Shown: positions 31,113-44,919, numbered from the stretch's first letter. The stretch: 64,000 nucleotides of DNA from Metabacillus schmidteae (GCF_903166545.1 NZ_CAESCH010000001.1:2298001-2362000), one strand, 5' to 3'. The notes: generated from the sequence alone by a model not told the origin. A program made the numbers and translations.

Positions 31113-32197
31113 AAAGACAACTAATCTTAGAAGATGGAACAGTATTTTTAGGTGAAGCATTTGGAAGTGACAAAGAAAATTTCGGAGAAGTCGTATTTAA
31201 TACAGGTATGACAGGTTACCAAGAGATTCTTTCAGATCCTTCATACTGTGGTCAAATTGTTACATTAACGTATCCATTAATCGGAAACTATGGGATTAAC
31301 AGAGATGATTTTGAAACCATTGCACCTTTTATTAACGGGTTTGTTGTAAAAGAATTTTGTGACTATCCTTCAAACTGGAGAAGTGAATACACAATTGACG
31401 AGTACTTTAAAATGAAAAACATTCCAGGAATTTCCGGGATTGACACTCGTAAGTTAACTAGAATTATTCGTATGCATGGGACATTAAAAGGAGCGATCTG
31501 CTCAGCAGATGCAAACCCGGACGAAGTTATTAGCAGACTAAAGGGAACGCAACTTCCTACTAATCAAGTGCAAGTTGTTTCGACTAAAACAGCATATCCA
31601 AGCCCTGGTAGAGGACACCGCGTAGTATTAGTTGATTTTGGGATGAAGCATGGTATTTTAAGAGAATTAAATAAACGTAACTGTGACGTAGTTGTTGTTC
31701 CTCATAATGTAACAGCTGAGGAAGTATTACAACTTAACCCGGATGGAATTATGCTTTCGAACGGTCCTGGAGATCCAAAGGATGTACCTGAAGCAATTGA
31801 AATGATTAAAGGTATTTTAGGGAAAGTTCCGTTATTTGGAATATGTTTAGGACATCAATTATTTGCCTTAGCTTGTGGTGCAGATTCAGAAAAAATGAAA
31901 TTCGGTCACCGTGGATCTAACCACCCGGTAAAAGAAATAAGCACAGGTAAAGTAGATATTACTTCACAAAACCATGGATATACAGTTAGGGAAGATTCAA
32001 TTAAGGATACTGAATTAGAAGTAACACATGTTGCATTAAACGATGGAACAGTTGAAGGTTTAAAACATAAACAAGCACCTGCATTTACAGTTCAATACCA
32101 TCCAGAGGCTTCACCAGGTCCAGAGGATGCGAACGGATTATTTGATCAATTTTTAAACTTGATGATTGAAGCTAATAAGAAAGAAGGGGTTCTATAA
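31109..32197 (+). CDS. pyrAA: Carbamoyl-phosphate synthase small subunit (pyrimidine-specific)
   Basis: This is the glutaminase subunit that supplies ammonia for carbamoyl phosphate synthesis. The nucleophile lies in [12 protein letters not shown] (Cys246), and [13 protein letters not shown] supplies the His/Glu. ATG 31109 (362 aa) has AGGGAGG upstream; the open frame back to 31085 lies within pyrC. It is coupled to pyrAB by a one-base overlap (TAATG). Also called carA. Confidence 0.97.
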
Positions 32198-35100
32198 TGC
32201 CAAAACGTACAGACATCAATAAAATTCTTGTTATCGGTTCAGGTCCAATCGTAATTGGTCAAGCTGCAGAGTTTGACTATGCTGGAACGCAAGCGTGTAT
32301 CGCACTTAAAGAAGAGGGATATGAAGTTGTTCTTGTCAACTCAAACCCGGCAACAATTATGACGGATACTGAAATTGCAGATAAAGTATATATTGAGCCC
32401 CTTACGGTTGAATTTTTAAGCAATATTATTCGTAAAGAGCGCCCAGATGCACTTGTTCCAACATTAGGTGGTCAAACAGGTCTTAACATGGCAGTTGAGC
32501 TTGCTGAATCTGGTGTACTTGAAGAGTGCGGAGTTGAAATCTTAGGAACAAAACTATCTGCGATTAAGCAGGCGGAGGATCGTGATTTATTTAGACGATT
32601 AATGAATGAGCTAAATGAGCCGGTACCTGAAAGTGAAATTATCCACAATTTAGATGAGGCATTTGCGTTCGTTAAACAAATTGGTTACCCAGTTATCGTA
32701 AGACCTGCTTATACATTAGGAGGAACTGGTGGAGGAATTTGTGAAAACGACGAAGAGCTTGTTGAAATCGTGACGAGCGGGTTAAAAAACAGTCCTGTAA
32801 CACAGTGTCTTCTTGAAAAGAGTATTGCAGGCTTTAAAGAAATTGAGTATGAAGTAATGCGTGATTCAAATGACCATGCCATCGTTGTATGTAACATGGA
32901 AAACTTTGATCCTGTTGGTGTTCATACTGGTGACTCAATTGTTTTTGCACCAAGTCAAACATTAAGTGACCGCGAATATCAAATGCTTCGTAATGTGTCA
33001 TTAAAAATCATCCGTGCCTTAAAAATTGAAGGTGGATGTAATGTTCAACTAGCGCTTGATCCAGACAGTTTTAGATACTATATCATTGAGGTTAATCCAC
33101 GTGTAAGTAGATCATCAGCTTTAGCTTCAAAAGCAACTGGTTACCCAATTGCAAAACTTGCGGCAAAAATAGCCGTTGGCTTAACACTTGATGAAATGAA
33201 AAATCCTGTTACAGGTAGAACATATGCATGTTTCGAGCCTGCATTAGACTATATCGTATCTAAGATCCCTCGCTGGCCATTCGATAAGTTTGAGTCTGCA
33301 AACCGTCGTTTAGGAACTCAAATGAAAGCAACTGGTGAGGTAATGGCGATTGGACGTACACTTGAAGAATCATTATTAAAAGCAGTGCGCTCTCTGGAAT
33401 CTGATGTAGATTATCTACGATTAAAAGATGCAGATCAATTTACTGATGAGCTGATTGAAAAACGTATTCGTAAAGCTGGAGACGAAAGATTGTTTTACAT
33501 TGGCGAAGCGTTTAGAAGAGGCGTGACAAAAGAAACGATTCACGAGTGGAGTAAAATTGACTTATTCTTCTTAATGAAAATTGAAAAAATCATTTCGTTT
33601 GAACAGAAACTTAAAGAAAATCCTTATGAATTAACAACATTGCAAAAAGCTAAAGAAATGGGCTTTGCAGATTCTGAGATTGCAAAACTGTGGAATACAA
33701 ATGATCGTGAAGTTTACGAGTTAAGAAAACAAGCAAATATTATCCCAGTCTATAAAATGGTTGATACATGTGCTGCGGAATTCGAATCGGCAACACCTTA
33801 TTTCTACGGATCTTATGAGGATGAGAACGAATCAATTGTTACTGAGCGTGAAAGTGTCGTTGTTCTTGGATCAGGTCCAATTCGAATTGGTCAAGGTGTT
33901 GAGTTTGATTATGCTACTGTACACTCTGTTTGGGCGATAAAAGAAGCTGGATATGAAGCTATTATCGTAAATAACAACCCGGAAACAGTTTCAACAGATT
34001 TCAGTATTTCAGATAAGCTTTATTTTGAACCACTAACAATCGAAGATGTTATGCATATTATCGATTTAGAAAAACCAAAGGGTGTAGTTGTTCAATTCGG
34101 TGGGCAAACAGCTATAAATCTTGCAGATGAGTTAGAAGCTAGAGGCGTAAAAATTCTTGGAACATCTCTTGAGGATTTAGATCGTGCTGAGGATCGTGAT
34201 AAATTTGAGCACACATTAGCAACACTTGGTGTACCACAGCCACTTGGAAAAACTGCTACTTCTGTTGACCAGGCTGTAAAAATTGCAGAAGGAATCGGCT
34301 ACCCAGTACTTGTTAGACCATCATATGTACTTGGTGGACGTGCAATGGAAATTGTTTATCAAGAAGCTGAGCTTTTACACTACATGAATAATGCAGTGAA
34401 AATTAACCCGCAACACCCTGTACTAATCGATAAATATTTAACAGGTAAAGAAATTGAAGTTGATGCGATTTCTGATGGAGAAACAGTTCTTATTCCTGGA
34501 ATTATGGAACACATTGAACGTGCTGGTGTACACTCAGGTGATTCGATCGCTGTGTATCCACCACAATCATTATCAGAGGAAATCAAAAATAGCATCATTG
34601 ATTACACGATCAAGCTTGCAAAAGGCTTAAATATTGTTGGGTTGTTAAATATCCAATTTGTACTCTCAAAAGGTGAAGTTTATGTCCTTGAAGTAAATCC
34701 TCGTTCAAGCCGAACTGTTCCATTCCTAAGCAAGATTACAGGAGTACCAATGGCAAACCTAGCTACAAAAGTTATTTTAGGTGCGAAACTTGCTGAACTT
34801 GGATATGAAACAGGCTTACATCCAGAGAGTGAAGGTGTATATGTAAAGGCTCCAGTCTTCTCATTTGCGAAGTTACGTCGAGTGGATATTACATTAGGAC
34901 CTGAAATGAAATCGACTGGAGAAGTAATGGGGAAAGATGTAACTCTTGAAAAAGCTCTTTACAAAGCACTTGTTGCTTCTGGAATTCAAATTAAAAACCA
35001 TGGCTCTGTGTTGTTAACAGTAGCAGATAAAGATAAAGAAGAAGGTTTAGAGATTGCTAGAAGATTCCATCAAATTGGATATCAAATCCTTGCTACAAGT

Positions 35101-35405
35101 GGGACTGCGGATTATTTAGGAAGCAATAACATCCCGGCAAAAGTAGTCAATAAGATTGGTGCAGATGAACCGAATTTACTGGACGTTATTCGCAAAGGTG
35201 AAGCCCAATTTGTCATCAATACGCTAACAAAAGGTAAACAGCCAGCTAGAGATGGATTTAAAATTCGTCGTGAATCAGTAGAAAATGGTATTCCTTGTTT
35301 AACTTCATTAGATACAGCTGTAGCCATTTTACGTGTACTTGAATCAATGACTTTCTCAACAGATACAATGCCTAAGATCAAGAAGCAACTAGAGGTGAGC
35401 TTAAC

Positions 35406-35409
<4 letters not shown>
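32197..35409 (+). CDS. pyrAB: Carbamoyl-phosphate synthase large subunit (pyrimidine-specific)
   Basis: The 1070 aa synthetase subunit consists of two homologous ATP-grasp halves: the first (about 1-400) makes carboxyphosphate, the second (about 550-935) phosphorylates carbamate, and the C-terminal MGS-like domain (about 935-1070) is allosteric. Paired motifs [19 protein letters not shown] and [19 protein letters not shown], and twin [17 protein letters not shown] segments, show the duplication. Also called carB. It overlaps pyrK by four bases (GTGA). Confidence 0.97.
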
Positions 35410-37806
<2,397 letters not shown>

Positions 37807-37810
<4 letters not shown>

Positions 37811-38439
37811 AACATACAATCGCAAAACATCTACTAGAAATCAAGGCAGTGTACCTCCAACCAAATGATCCGTTTACATGGTCCAGTGGGTTAAAATCAC
37901 CTATATACTGTGATAATCGCCTTACTTTATCATTTCCTGCCATACGAACTGATATAGCTGACGGACTTTCAAGCTTAATTAAAGAGAATTACCCTGAAGT
38001 AGAAGTAGTGGCAGGTACAGCTACAGCAGGCATCCCGCATGCAGCATGGGTAAGTGATAAATTAAATTTACCAATGTGTTATGTACGTAGTAAAGCAAAG
38101 GGGCATGGTAAAGGAAATCAAATAGAAGGTAGTGTTTCTGAAAACCAAAAGGTTGTAGTTGTAGAAGATTTAATTTCAACTGGAGGAAGTGCTATTACAG
38201 CAGTGGAGGCTCTTCGTGCTGCTGGCTGTGAGGTCCTTGGGATTGTATCAATCTTTACATATGATCTTGCCCTTGGAAAATCTAGATTAAGTGAAGCTAA
38301 TATTAAATCCCACTCATTATGTGATTATGATACACTTGTAGAAGTTGCTGCAGAGGAAGGTTATGTAACAGAACAAGATATCAACAAGTTGAAAATGTGG
38401 AGAGAGAACCCATCTTCAGAAAAATGGCTTGAAGGATAA
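37807..38439 (+). CDS. pyrE: Orotate phosphoribosyltransferase
   Basis: This enzyme makes OMP from orotate and [26 protein letters not shown] is the PRPP-binding loop, and [17 protein letters not shown] is the flexible catalytic loop. ATG 37807 (210 aa) overlaps the pyrF stop and has GGGAGGA and AGGGGA upstream. It is the last gene of the pyr operon before a strong terminator. Confidence 0.97.
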
Positions 38440-38457
38440 TCCAACAGATTCAGAAAA

Positions 38458-38493
38458 AATAAGCGTTTTGTTAACGGACAAAACGCTTATTTA
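38458..38493. terminator. Bidirectional terminator between pyrE and the minus-strand membrane gene
   Basis: AATAAGCGTTTTGT pairs with ACAAAACGCTTATT over 14 bases with a 6-base loop. T-rich ends lie on both strands, so it can serve both convergent genes. Confidence 0.85.
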
Positions 38494-38778
38494 TATTAAT
38501 CCAAAAATAGTAGAGGTTAGATATGCAAATGTGCCTACAGCACCTGATAGAAAAATAACAAGGTAAATCAAACTACGCCACTTTTCAGGCGTTTTTAATT
38601 TGGCCAATAATCTTAATAACAAAATTCCAATGACGGCAAATAAAAATGAGCTTCCCATGCTTTTTAACTGGAACAGAATATCAGGATCAGGCTTGTACAT
38701 AAAAATATGTGCAGTAAATATTGAAAAGAAATAAAAAGAAACAATAACTATCATTATATCAATAACAAACATCCACAT
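38491..38778 (-). CDS. Small membrane protein of unknown function
   Basis: This is a 95 aa hydrophobic protein with about three membrane helices (residues about 3-24, 43-62, 70-92) separated by short loops, including a basic stretch KLKTPEKWRS. ATG at 38778 has a perfect AGGAGG six bases upstream on the minus strand; the open frame to 38874 lacks such a site. It is convergent with pyrE and divergent from cysH. I do not recognise the family, and B. subtilis has no gene here as far as I recall. Confidence 0.75.
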   Translation of the reverse strand: MWMFVIDIMIVIVSFYFFSIFTAHIFMYKPDPDILFQLKSMGSSFLFAVIGILLLRLLAKLKTPEKWRSLIYLVIFLSGAVGTFAYLTSTIFGLI

Positions 38779-38986
38779 AGTATTCCTCCTTCTTCCTACA
38801 AAACTTATGATCATACTATAAAAATATGAATAAATTATTAATCCGATCAACAAACTCGGGTTGACATTTTGCAAAATTATGCTAAAATTTTGAATTAATA
38901 TTATAAAAAGTATGCTATAAACATATACAAGTGGTAAATTCAGATATTTAATGAAAACTAAAGCATAAAAATATCATGCAAATGTA

Positions 38987-39014
38987 TTGTCAAATCACAA
39001 ATTAGGTGTATAAT
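38987..39014 (+). promoter_or_regulatory. Sigma-A promoter of the cysH operon
   Basis: TTGTCA (38987-38992), 16 bases and a consensus TATAAT (39009-39014), leaving a leader of about 100 nt before cysH. I see no SAM (S-box) riboswitch in it. Confidence 0.65.
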
Positions 39015-39121
39015 TCATACTATGTTGATAGGTTTTATCGCACTTAATTCCGAGTATTAACGTGTGAATAAAGGGTATTTGAAATCCGAGCTTAATAGTT
39101 TGGAAGAAAGAGGTGAATTGT

Positions 39122-39823
39122 ATGTTAACATATGAAAATTGGATTGAACCAAGTAATGATTTTGAAATTGATGAAAAATATAAAGGTGCGCTCAATGTAA
39201 TTAACTGGGCTTATGACCAATACGGTGAAGAGGTAGTCTATGCATGCAGTTTTGGTATTGAGGGAATTGTTTTAATTGATTTAATTTCCAAAGTAAAGCC
39301 GGATGCTAAAATTGTTTTTCTTGATACTGATGTTCACTTTAAGGAAACATATGAATTGATTGATAAAGTGAAAGAAAAATATCCTTCACTAAATATCGAG
39401 TTAAAGAAACCGGAACTAACTCTTGAAGAACAAGCCGAGCAATATGGTGATAAATTGTGGGAAACAAATCCTAATCAGTGCTGTAATATTCGTAAGATTG
39501 TTCCATTAACCTCTACTTTAAATGGTGCAACAGCTTGGATTTCAGGTTTAAGACGAGAACAATCAGAAACAAGAAAGCATGTAAATTACATTAATAAGGA
39601 TGAACGCTTTCATTCAGTAAAGATTTGCCCACTCATTCATTGGACTTGGAAAGATGTATGGAGATACGTTCATAAAAATGATCTTATCTATAATCCGTTA
39701 CATGATCGTGGCTACCCAAGTATTGGTTGTTTTCATTGCACGAAGCCGGCATTTAATGAAAATGATTTAAGATCAGGTAGATGGTCAGGGCAAATGAAAA
39801 CAGAATGTGGCCTCCACCAATAG
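39122..39823 (+). CDS. cysH: Phosphoadenylyl-/adenylyl-sulfate reductase
   Basis: This enzyme reduces APS/PAPS to sulfite with thioredoxin. The nucleotide site is [17 protein letters not shown]. The cysteines of the [4Fe-4S] cluster, NQCCNIRK and GCFHCTKP, are present, as is the catalytic C-terminal ECGLHQ; the cluster points to the bacterial-type enzyme that can use APS. ATG 39122 (233 aa) has AGAGGTGA six bases upstream. First gene of the sulfate operon. Confidence 0.95.
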   Translation: MLTYENWIEPSNDFEIDEKYKGALNVINWAYDQYGEEVVYACSFGIEGIVLIDLISKVKPDAKIVFLDTDVHFKETYELIDKVKEKYPSLNIELKKPELTLEEQAEQYGDKLWETNPNQCCNIRKIVPLTSTLNGATAWISGLRREQSETRKHVNYINKDERFHSVKICPLIHWTWKDVWRYVHKNDLIYNPLHDRGYPSIGCFHCTKPAFNENDLRSGRWSGQMKTECGLHQ

Positions 39824-39835
39824 GAGGATTATTAA

Positions 39836-40903
39836 ATGTTAGAGATCATTGCCATCATTATTAGCTTCTTTTTTGCAATGAATATTGGGGCTAGCGGTGC
39901 AGCTGCCTCAATGGGTGTTGCATACGGATCAGGCGCAATTTTGCGACCAAGAAATGCTTTAATCTTATGTGGTATCGGGATCATATTAGGAGCTGTTATT
40001 GGCGGTGGGGAAGTTGTCAAAACAATTAGTGGGGGAATCATTCCATCATCACTAATTTCAATAAAATTGGTTATTATTATTCTGTTTTCTGCAACGTTCT
40101 CCTTGTTCTTATCAAACCTATTAGGAATTCCGCTTTCTACAAGTGAAGTAACTGTAGGTGCCGTTGTTGGTGTCGGGATTGCATACAAAGCATTATTTGT
40201 AAATAATTTACTTTACATTGTTATGTTTTGGTTTATTGTTCCTATTATCGCATTTGGAATCGCCTATCTATTTATCATGGTTCTTCATAAATTTAAGCTC
40301 AATGAAAAGTATAATTTTCAAGGGAAAATAATTACTTACTTACTGATATTTGCAGGATTTTTTGAAGCCTTTTCCGCTGGAATGAATAACGTGGCAAATG
40401 CTGTCGGGCCTCTTGTAAGTGCTGGTATTCTAACAGTGTCGAAGGGAACCCTATACGGTGGAATCTTTGTTGCAATTGGTGCGTTGTTTTTAGGACGACG
40501 AGTGCTTGAAACAAATGGAAAAAAGATCACGAGTTTTTCCAAAATTGAAGGTGTGCTTATTTCAGGTACAGGAGCTACACTTGTTACGATCGCATCTATA
40601 TTTGGAATTCCAGTTCCGTTAACTCAAATTACGACTTCATCTATATTAGGAATCGGTATTGCAAAATCAGGTACAAATGTTTTTCAACAAAAAGTTGTGA
40701 AAAATATGTTGATGGTTTGGTTAATCTCCCCACTTGTTTCACTAACAATGTCTTATTTCTTAGTGAAGTTGTTTTTAGAAAGTGATCTATATACAATTTT
40801 TGTGTTAGGTAGTTTATTACTTGCTACAATTGGAGCAAACAGTCTTATGAAAGCGAGTAGACAGGAAAAACGTACCGTTCATGAAGAGGGCGGGGGAATT
40901 TAA
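39836..40903 (+). CDS. cysP: Sulfate permease CysP (PiT family)
   Basis: This polytopic protein is related to inorganic phosphate transporters (PiT), whose two repeats are seen as AMNIGASGAAASMGVAYGSG and AFSAGMNNVANAVGPLVSAG. In B. subtilis the equivalent gene between cysH and sat encodes a sulfate permease. It is 355 aa with about 10-11 helices. TAGGAGGA precedes the ATG. Sulfate rather than phosphate is inferred from operon context. Confidence 0.92.
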   Translation: MLEIIAIIISFFFAMNIGASGAAASMGVAYGSGAILRPRNALILCGIGIILGAVIGGGEVVKTISGGIIPSSLISIKLVIIILFSATFSLFLSNLLGIPLSTSEVTVGAVVGVGIAYKALFVNNLLYIVMFWFIVPIIAFGIAYLFIMVLHKFKLNEKYNFQGKIITYLLIFAGFFEAFSAGMNNVANAVGPLVSAGILTVSKGTLYGGIFVAIGALFLGRRVLETNGKKITSFSKIEGVLISGTGATLVTIASIFGIPVPLTQITTSSILGIGIAKSGTNVFQQKVVKNMLMVWLISPLVSLTMSYFLVKLFLESDLYTIFVLGSLLLATIGANSLMKASRQEKRTVHEEGGGI

Positions 40904-41009
40904 TGCTTTAATCCCTATTATTCACATTGGTTTTATAAAAATGCAAATAATAGGAAGATAAATTTATCATTTATACTAATAATACATCTAAATTTGGAGG
41001 AATTATACT

Positions 41010-42149
41010 ATGAGCTTACTGCCACACGGAGGAACATTAATTCAAAAATTATCTTTAGGAGCAGATGTATCACATATTCAAAAAGAAATTGAATTAGATG
41101 CCATTTCATTGAGTGATCTTGAACTTATTGCAATTGGAGGATACAGTCCAATTGAAGGATTTCTATCCCAAGAAGATTATGAATCTGTTGTTGAGAATAT
41201 GAAATTAAAAGATGGTGTTGTATGGAGCATACCTATCACATTACCTGTAACAGAGGAAAAAGCATCCTCATTATCAATCGGTGAAGAAGTACGCCTTGTG
41301 TCAGAACAAGTTACATATGGCACAATTAAAATTTCTGATATTTTTACACCTGATAAACAAAAGGAAGCTGTAAATGTTTATCGTACAAATGATCTTGCAC
41401 ATCCTGGTGTGAAGAAAATGTTTGAACGTGGAAATGTCTACGTGGGTGGAGAAATCACACTTGTGAATCGTCCGGAGAAGAAGTTTGCTGACTTCTATTT
41501 AGATCCGAAAGAATCTCGAGCAAAATTTGAAGAGTTAAACTGGAAAACAATTGTTGGATTCCAAACTCGTAATCCTGTTCACCGTGCTCACGAATACATT
41601 CAAAAAACTGCATTGGAAACAGTTGATGGGCTATTTTTAAATCCATTAGTCGGAGAAACAAAATCAGATGATATTCCTGCCCATATCCGTATGGAAAGCT
41701 ATCAGGTATTATTGAAAAATTATTACCCGGAAGATCGAGTTCATCTTGCAGTTTTCCCAGCTGCAATGCGCTATGCAGGACCACGTGAAGCTATTTTCCA
41801 TGCATTAGTACGTAAAAACTACGGTTGTACACATTTTATCGTTGGTAGAGATCATGCAGGAGTAGGCGATTATTATGGAACATATGATGCACAAAAAATA
41901 TTCCTAAACTTCACAGCTGATGAGTTAGGCATTACACCGATGTTCTTCGAGCATAGCTTCTATTGCACAAAATGTGAAGGAATGGCTTCCTCAAAAACAT
42001 GTCCACATGGTAAGGAAGATCGTGTTATTCTTTCAGGTACAAAGGTTCGCGAAATGCTTCGAAATGGAGAACTTCCTCCAAGCACATTCAGTCGTAAAGA
42101 AGTTGTAGAAGTATTAATCAGAGGAATGAGAGAAACAGTTAATTCTTAA
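41010..42149 (+). CDS. sat: Sulfate adenylyltransferase (ATP sulfurylase)
   Basis: This enzyme activates sulfate with ATP to APS. The catalytic segment [15 protein letters not shown] (Q-x-R-N-P and HxxH) and the ATP site [12 protein letters not shown] are present; [15 protein letters not shown] is a cysteine cluster of the Bacillus form. It is 379 aa, standalone without a fused APS kinase. TTTGGAGGAA precedes the ATG. Confidence 0.97.
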   Translation: MSLLPHGGTLIQKLSLGADVSHIQKEIELDAISLSDLELIAIGGYSPIEGFLSQEDYESVVENMKLKDGVVWSIPITLPVTEEKASSLSIGEEVRLVSEQVTYGTIKISDIFTPDKQKEAVNVYRTNDLAHPGVKKMFERGNVYVGGEITLVNRPEKKFADFYLDPKESRAKFEELNWKTIVGFQTRNPVHRAHEYIQKTALETVDGLFLNPLVGETKSDDIPAHIRMESYQVLLKNYYPEDRVHLAVFPAAMRYAGPREAIFHALVRKNYGCTHFIVGRDHAGVGDYYGTYDAQKIFLNFTADELGITPMFFEHSFYCTKCEGMASSKTCPHGKEDRVILSGTKVREMLRNGELPPSTFSRKEVVEVLIRGMRETVNS

Positions 42150-42167
42150 AAGAGGGGGACCTTTAGC

Positions 42168-42770
42168 ATGGCAGCGAATAATATTGTTTGGCATGATACG
42201 TCTGTAACAAAAGAAGAAAGAAGAGAAAAGAATAAATACCAAAGCTATGTATTATGGTTTACTGGTCTTTCGGGATCAGGAAAATCAACTCTAGCAAACG
42301 CACTAGCAAGATATTTGTATGAATCAAGTATTCAGGCTTATGTTCTTGATGGTGATAATATCCGTCACGGGTTAAATAAAGACTTAGGGTTTACAGATGA
42401 AGATCGAAAAGAAAATATTCGCCGTATCGGTGAAGTATCTAAGCTGTTTGTAGACAGTGGTCAAATCGTGTTAACTGCATTTATTTCACCTTTCCGTGAA
42501 GACAGACAACAAGTAAAAGACATTCTCTCTGAAAATGAATTCTTTGAAGTTTATGTTAAATGTTCATTGGATGAATGTGAAGTACGTGATCCGAAGGGCT
42601 TGTACAAAAAAGCACGAAATAATGAAATAAAGCATTTCACTGGTATTGATTCTCCGTATGAGGAACCGGAAAATCCTGCGATAATTGTTGATACAGAAGC
42701 TCAAGATATTGAAGCATCAGTGAAGCAAATTGTTGATTTTCTTTTAGAAAAAGGCTTAATTCAAAAATAA
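42168..42770 (+). CDS. cysC: Adenylylsulfate kinase
   Basis: This enzyme phosphorylates APS to PAPS. The Walker A is [24 protein letters not shown] binds APS, and [13 protein letters not shown] forms the lid region. It is 200 aa. GGGGGAC precedes the ATG. A hairpin follows, so the siroheme genes may be partly uncoupled. Confidence 0.96.
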   Translation: MAANNIVWHDTSVTKEERREKNKYQSYVLWFTGLSGSGKSTLANALARYLYESSIQAYVLDGDNIRHGLNKDLGFTDEDRKENIRRIGEVSKLFVDSGQIVLTAFISPFREDRQQVKDILSENEFFEVYVKCSLDECEVRDPKGLYKKARNNEIKHFTGIDSPYEEPENPAIIVDTEAQDIEASVKQIVDFLLEKGLIQK

Positions 42771-42783
42771 AATATTTTATGAT

Positions 42784-42822
42784 AATAGCAATTGGTATAA
42801 CCAATTGCTATTACTTTCATTT
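42784..42822 (+). terminator. Hairpin after cysC
   Basis: AATAGCAATTGGT (42784-42796) pairs with ACCAATTGCTATT (42800-42812). The T tract is interrupted (TTACTTTCATTT), so termination may be partial. Confidence 0.5.
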
Positions 42823-42870
42823 AAGGTAAAATATTTTAATAATCTATAAAAGGTAGGGAGGAGAGCTTTC

Positions 42871-43650
42871 ATGACAAGGGTGTTTTTAGTTGGAGCGGGA
42901 CCTGGTGATGAAGAATTAATAACGATTAAGGCACTAAAATGCATTCAGCAATCGGATGTAATTCTATATGATCGATTAGTGAACAAGGAAATACTAAAAC
43001 ATGCAAAGAAAGATTGTGAGCTTGTTTATTGTGGAAAGTTACCAAACTATCATACAATGAAGCAGGAAACAATTAATCAATTCTTGATTAAATATGCGAA
43101 AAATGGAAAAGTGGTTACACGGCTAAAAGGTGGAGATCCTTTTATCTTTGGTCGTGGAGGAGAAGAAGCCGAAGCGTTAAGAATGCACCAGATTCCATAT
43201 GAAATAGTACCAGGAGTTTCTTCCGGTATTGCAGCAGCTGCATATGCAGGCATACCTGTTACATATCGAAATTTAAGTGAAAGTGTTGCATTTGTAACGG
43301 GACATAGAAGAGAAGGTAATGATGAAGAAAATAAATGGGAATCATTAGCAAAAGGAATCGATACGCTTGCCATTTATATGGGGGTAGGCAATTTGCCGTA
43401 TATTCAAGAACAGCTTATCAAGCATGGGAGAAATAGACATACACCTGTTGCAATTATTCAATGGGGAACAACCAACGTTCAAAAAACAGTAACAGGGACT
43501 CTTGAGGATATTTATGATCGAGTTGTCAAAGAAAAAGTTACAAACCCAAGTATGATTATAGTTGGAGAAGTTGTTAAGTTAAGAGAACAGCTTAGTTGGT
43601 ATGAGGAATTAATTGCAAAATATGAACAAAGGGAGGCTCAAATATTATGA
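42871..43650 (+). CDS. sumT: Uroporphyrinogen-III C-methyltransferase
   Basis: This enzyme methylates uroporphyrinogen III twice with SAM to give precorrin-2, the first siroheme step. VGAGPGDEELITIKAL, RLKGGDPFIFGRGGEEA and VPGVSSGIAAAAYAGIPVTYR are family signatures. It is 259 aa. GGGAGGAG precedes the ATG. Equivalent to B. subtilis YlnD. It overlaps sirB by four bases. Confidence 0.96.
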   Translation: MTRVFLVGAGPGDEELITIKALKCIQQSDVILYDRLVNKEILKHAKKDCELVYCGKLPNYHTMKQETINQFLIKYAKNGKVVTRLKGGDPFIFGRGGEEAEALRMHQIPYEIVPGVSSGIAAAAYAGIPVTYRNLSESVAFVTGHRREGNDEENKWESLAKGIDTLAIYMGVGNLPYIQEQLIKHGRNRHTPVAIIQWGTTNVQKTVTGTLEDIYDRVVKEKVTNPSMIIVGEVVKLREQLSWYEELIAKYEQREAQIL

Positions 43651-44435
43651 CGCAAGCTGTTTTATATGTTTGTCATGGAAGTCGGGTTCCTAAAGCACGT
43701 GAAGAAGCAATTGAATTCATTGAAAAGGTAAAACCGGGAATTCATGCACCAATTCAAGAGGTTTGCTTTCTGGAACTAGCTGAACCTTCCATTGAAAAGG
43801 GGTTTAAAGCATGTGTGGAACAGGGAGCAACTTCTATAGCTGTTATTCCACTCTTATTATTAACAGCTGCACATGCTAAAATTGATATTCCAGAGGAAGT
43901 TGCTCATATATCAGCAGCTTTTCCCAATGTGCAGGTTACGTACGGTAAACCAATCGGGGTTGATCCACTCCTAGTTGAAATGCTAATGGACAAGATGAAT
44001 GAAAAATCTCCTATTACGAACTCATCCATCGCAATTCTGGTTGGTAGGGGTAGTAGTGATAAAGACGTTGTCCGTGATTTGAATAAAATATCCTCTTATT
44101 TACAAGAAAAATCCAACGTAAAAAAAGTCCATACTTGTTTTTTAACAGCTGCAGAACCACGTTTTAAGCAGACGATTGTTGATATTCATCAATCAAATGA
44201 GCATTCAATTTTCATTATCCCTTATTTAATATTTACAGGGTTACTAAAAAGAGAAATCGACCAAACGATAAAACAATTTGATTGGACAGATCGTCAAATT
44301 GAAGTATGTTCTTATCTAGGACCACACCCTATTCTACTTGATCTTTTTTCACAACGTGTAATAGAAGCAATAGAAAATAGTGATGGATTCTATTCCTTTG
44401 ATGGGGAGAAATTCAATGCTTCCACTTCACATTAA
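43647..44435 (+). CDS. sirB: Sirohydrochlorin ferrochelatase
   Basis: This CbiX/SirB-type chelatase inserts iron into sirohydrochlorin. The N-terminal metal-binding region is YVCHGSRVPKAREEA, and LLTAAHAKIDIPEEV supplies the second histidine. The second half (ILVGRGSSDKDVVRDL) repeats the fold. It is 262 aa. Equivalent to YlnE. Confidence 0.93.
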   Translation: MTQAVLYVCHGSRVPKAREEAIEFIEKVKPGIHAPIQEVCFLELAEPSIEKGFKACVEQGATSIAVIPLLLLTAAHAKIDIPEEVAHISAAFPNVQVTYGKPIGVDPLLVEMLMDKMNEKSPITNSSIAILVGRGSSDKDVVRDLNKISSYLQEKSNVKKVHTCFLTAAEPRFKQTIVDIHQSNEHSIFIIPYLIFTGLLKREIDQTIKQFDWTDRQIEVCSYLGPHPILLDLFSQRVIEAIENSDGFYSFDGEKFNASTSH

Positions 44436-44919
44436 TGTAGCCGATCGTCAGGTTTTAATTATTGGTGGAGGAAAAATTGCTTATCGACGTCTTTTGCTTT
44501 TTTTGGAAGAAGGTGCAAATATCTCAGTTATTAGCCCTGAAATTAATAAAGACATAGAAGATTTGTATCAAAAAAGGCAAATATCCTGGCAGCAAAAAAA
44601 AGTTGAACTTTCAGATTTACAGCATGCATTTATTATCGTTGCTGCTACAAATGATCCAGCAATAAATGAGTGGGTGGCTGCAAATGTTAATGAATTTCAA
44701 CTAGTGAACGTAGCAAGTAATATGACTAAAGGGAATTTTATCGTACCAAAGTCAGTGAAAAAAGGAAGGCTTTCTATTTCCGTTTCAACAAATGGGGCAA
44801 GTCCAAGACGTGCAAAAGAAATATGCGAACAGCTTTCAAGTCAGTTTGACGAAGAATATATTAAAGAGCTTGATCGATTATATGAACTAAGACAGCAAAA
44901 TAAAGCAACAAAAAAATAA
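44416..44919 (+). CDS. sirC: Precorrin-2 dehydrogenase
   Basis: This NAD-dependent enzyme oxidises precorrin-2 to sirohydrochlorin. The Rossmann loop is VLIIGGGKIAYRR, IVAATNDPAINEWVA is conserved, and SISVSTNGASPRRAK begins the C-terminal helical part. ATG 44416 (167 aa) has GGGGAG seven bases upstream and begins MLPLHI as in B. subtilis YlnF. With sumT and sirB it completes siroheme for sulfite reductase. Confidence 0.93.
   Translation: MLPLHINVADRQVLIIGGGKIAYRRLLLFLEEGANISVISPEINKDIEDLYQKRQISWQQKKVELSDLQHAFIIVAATNDPAINEWVAANVNEFQLVNVASNMTKGNFIVPKSVKKGRLSISVSTNGASPRRAKEICEQLSSQFDEEYIKELDRLYELRQQNKATKK

Noticed and set aside
38880-39121. SAM riboswitch or T-box upstream of cysH
   Set aside because: No S-box helices, no T-box core sequence and no intrinsic terminator are present in the leader.
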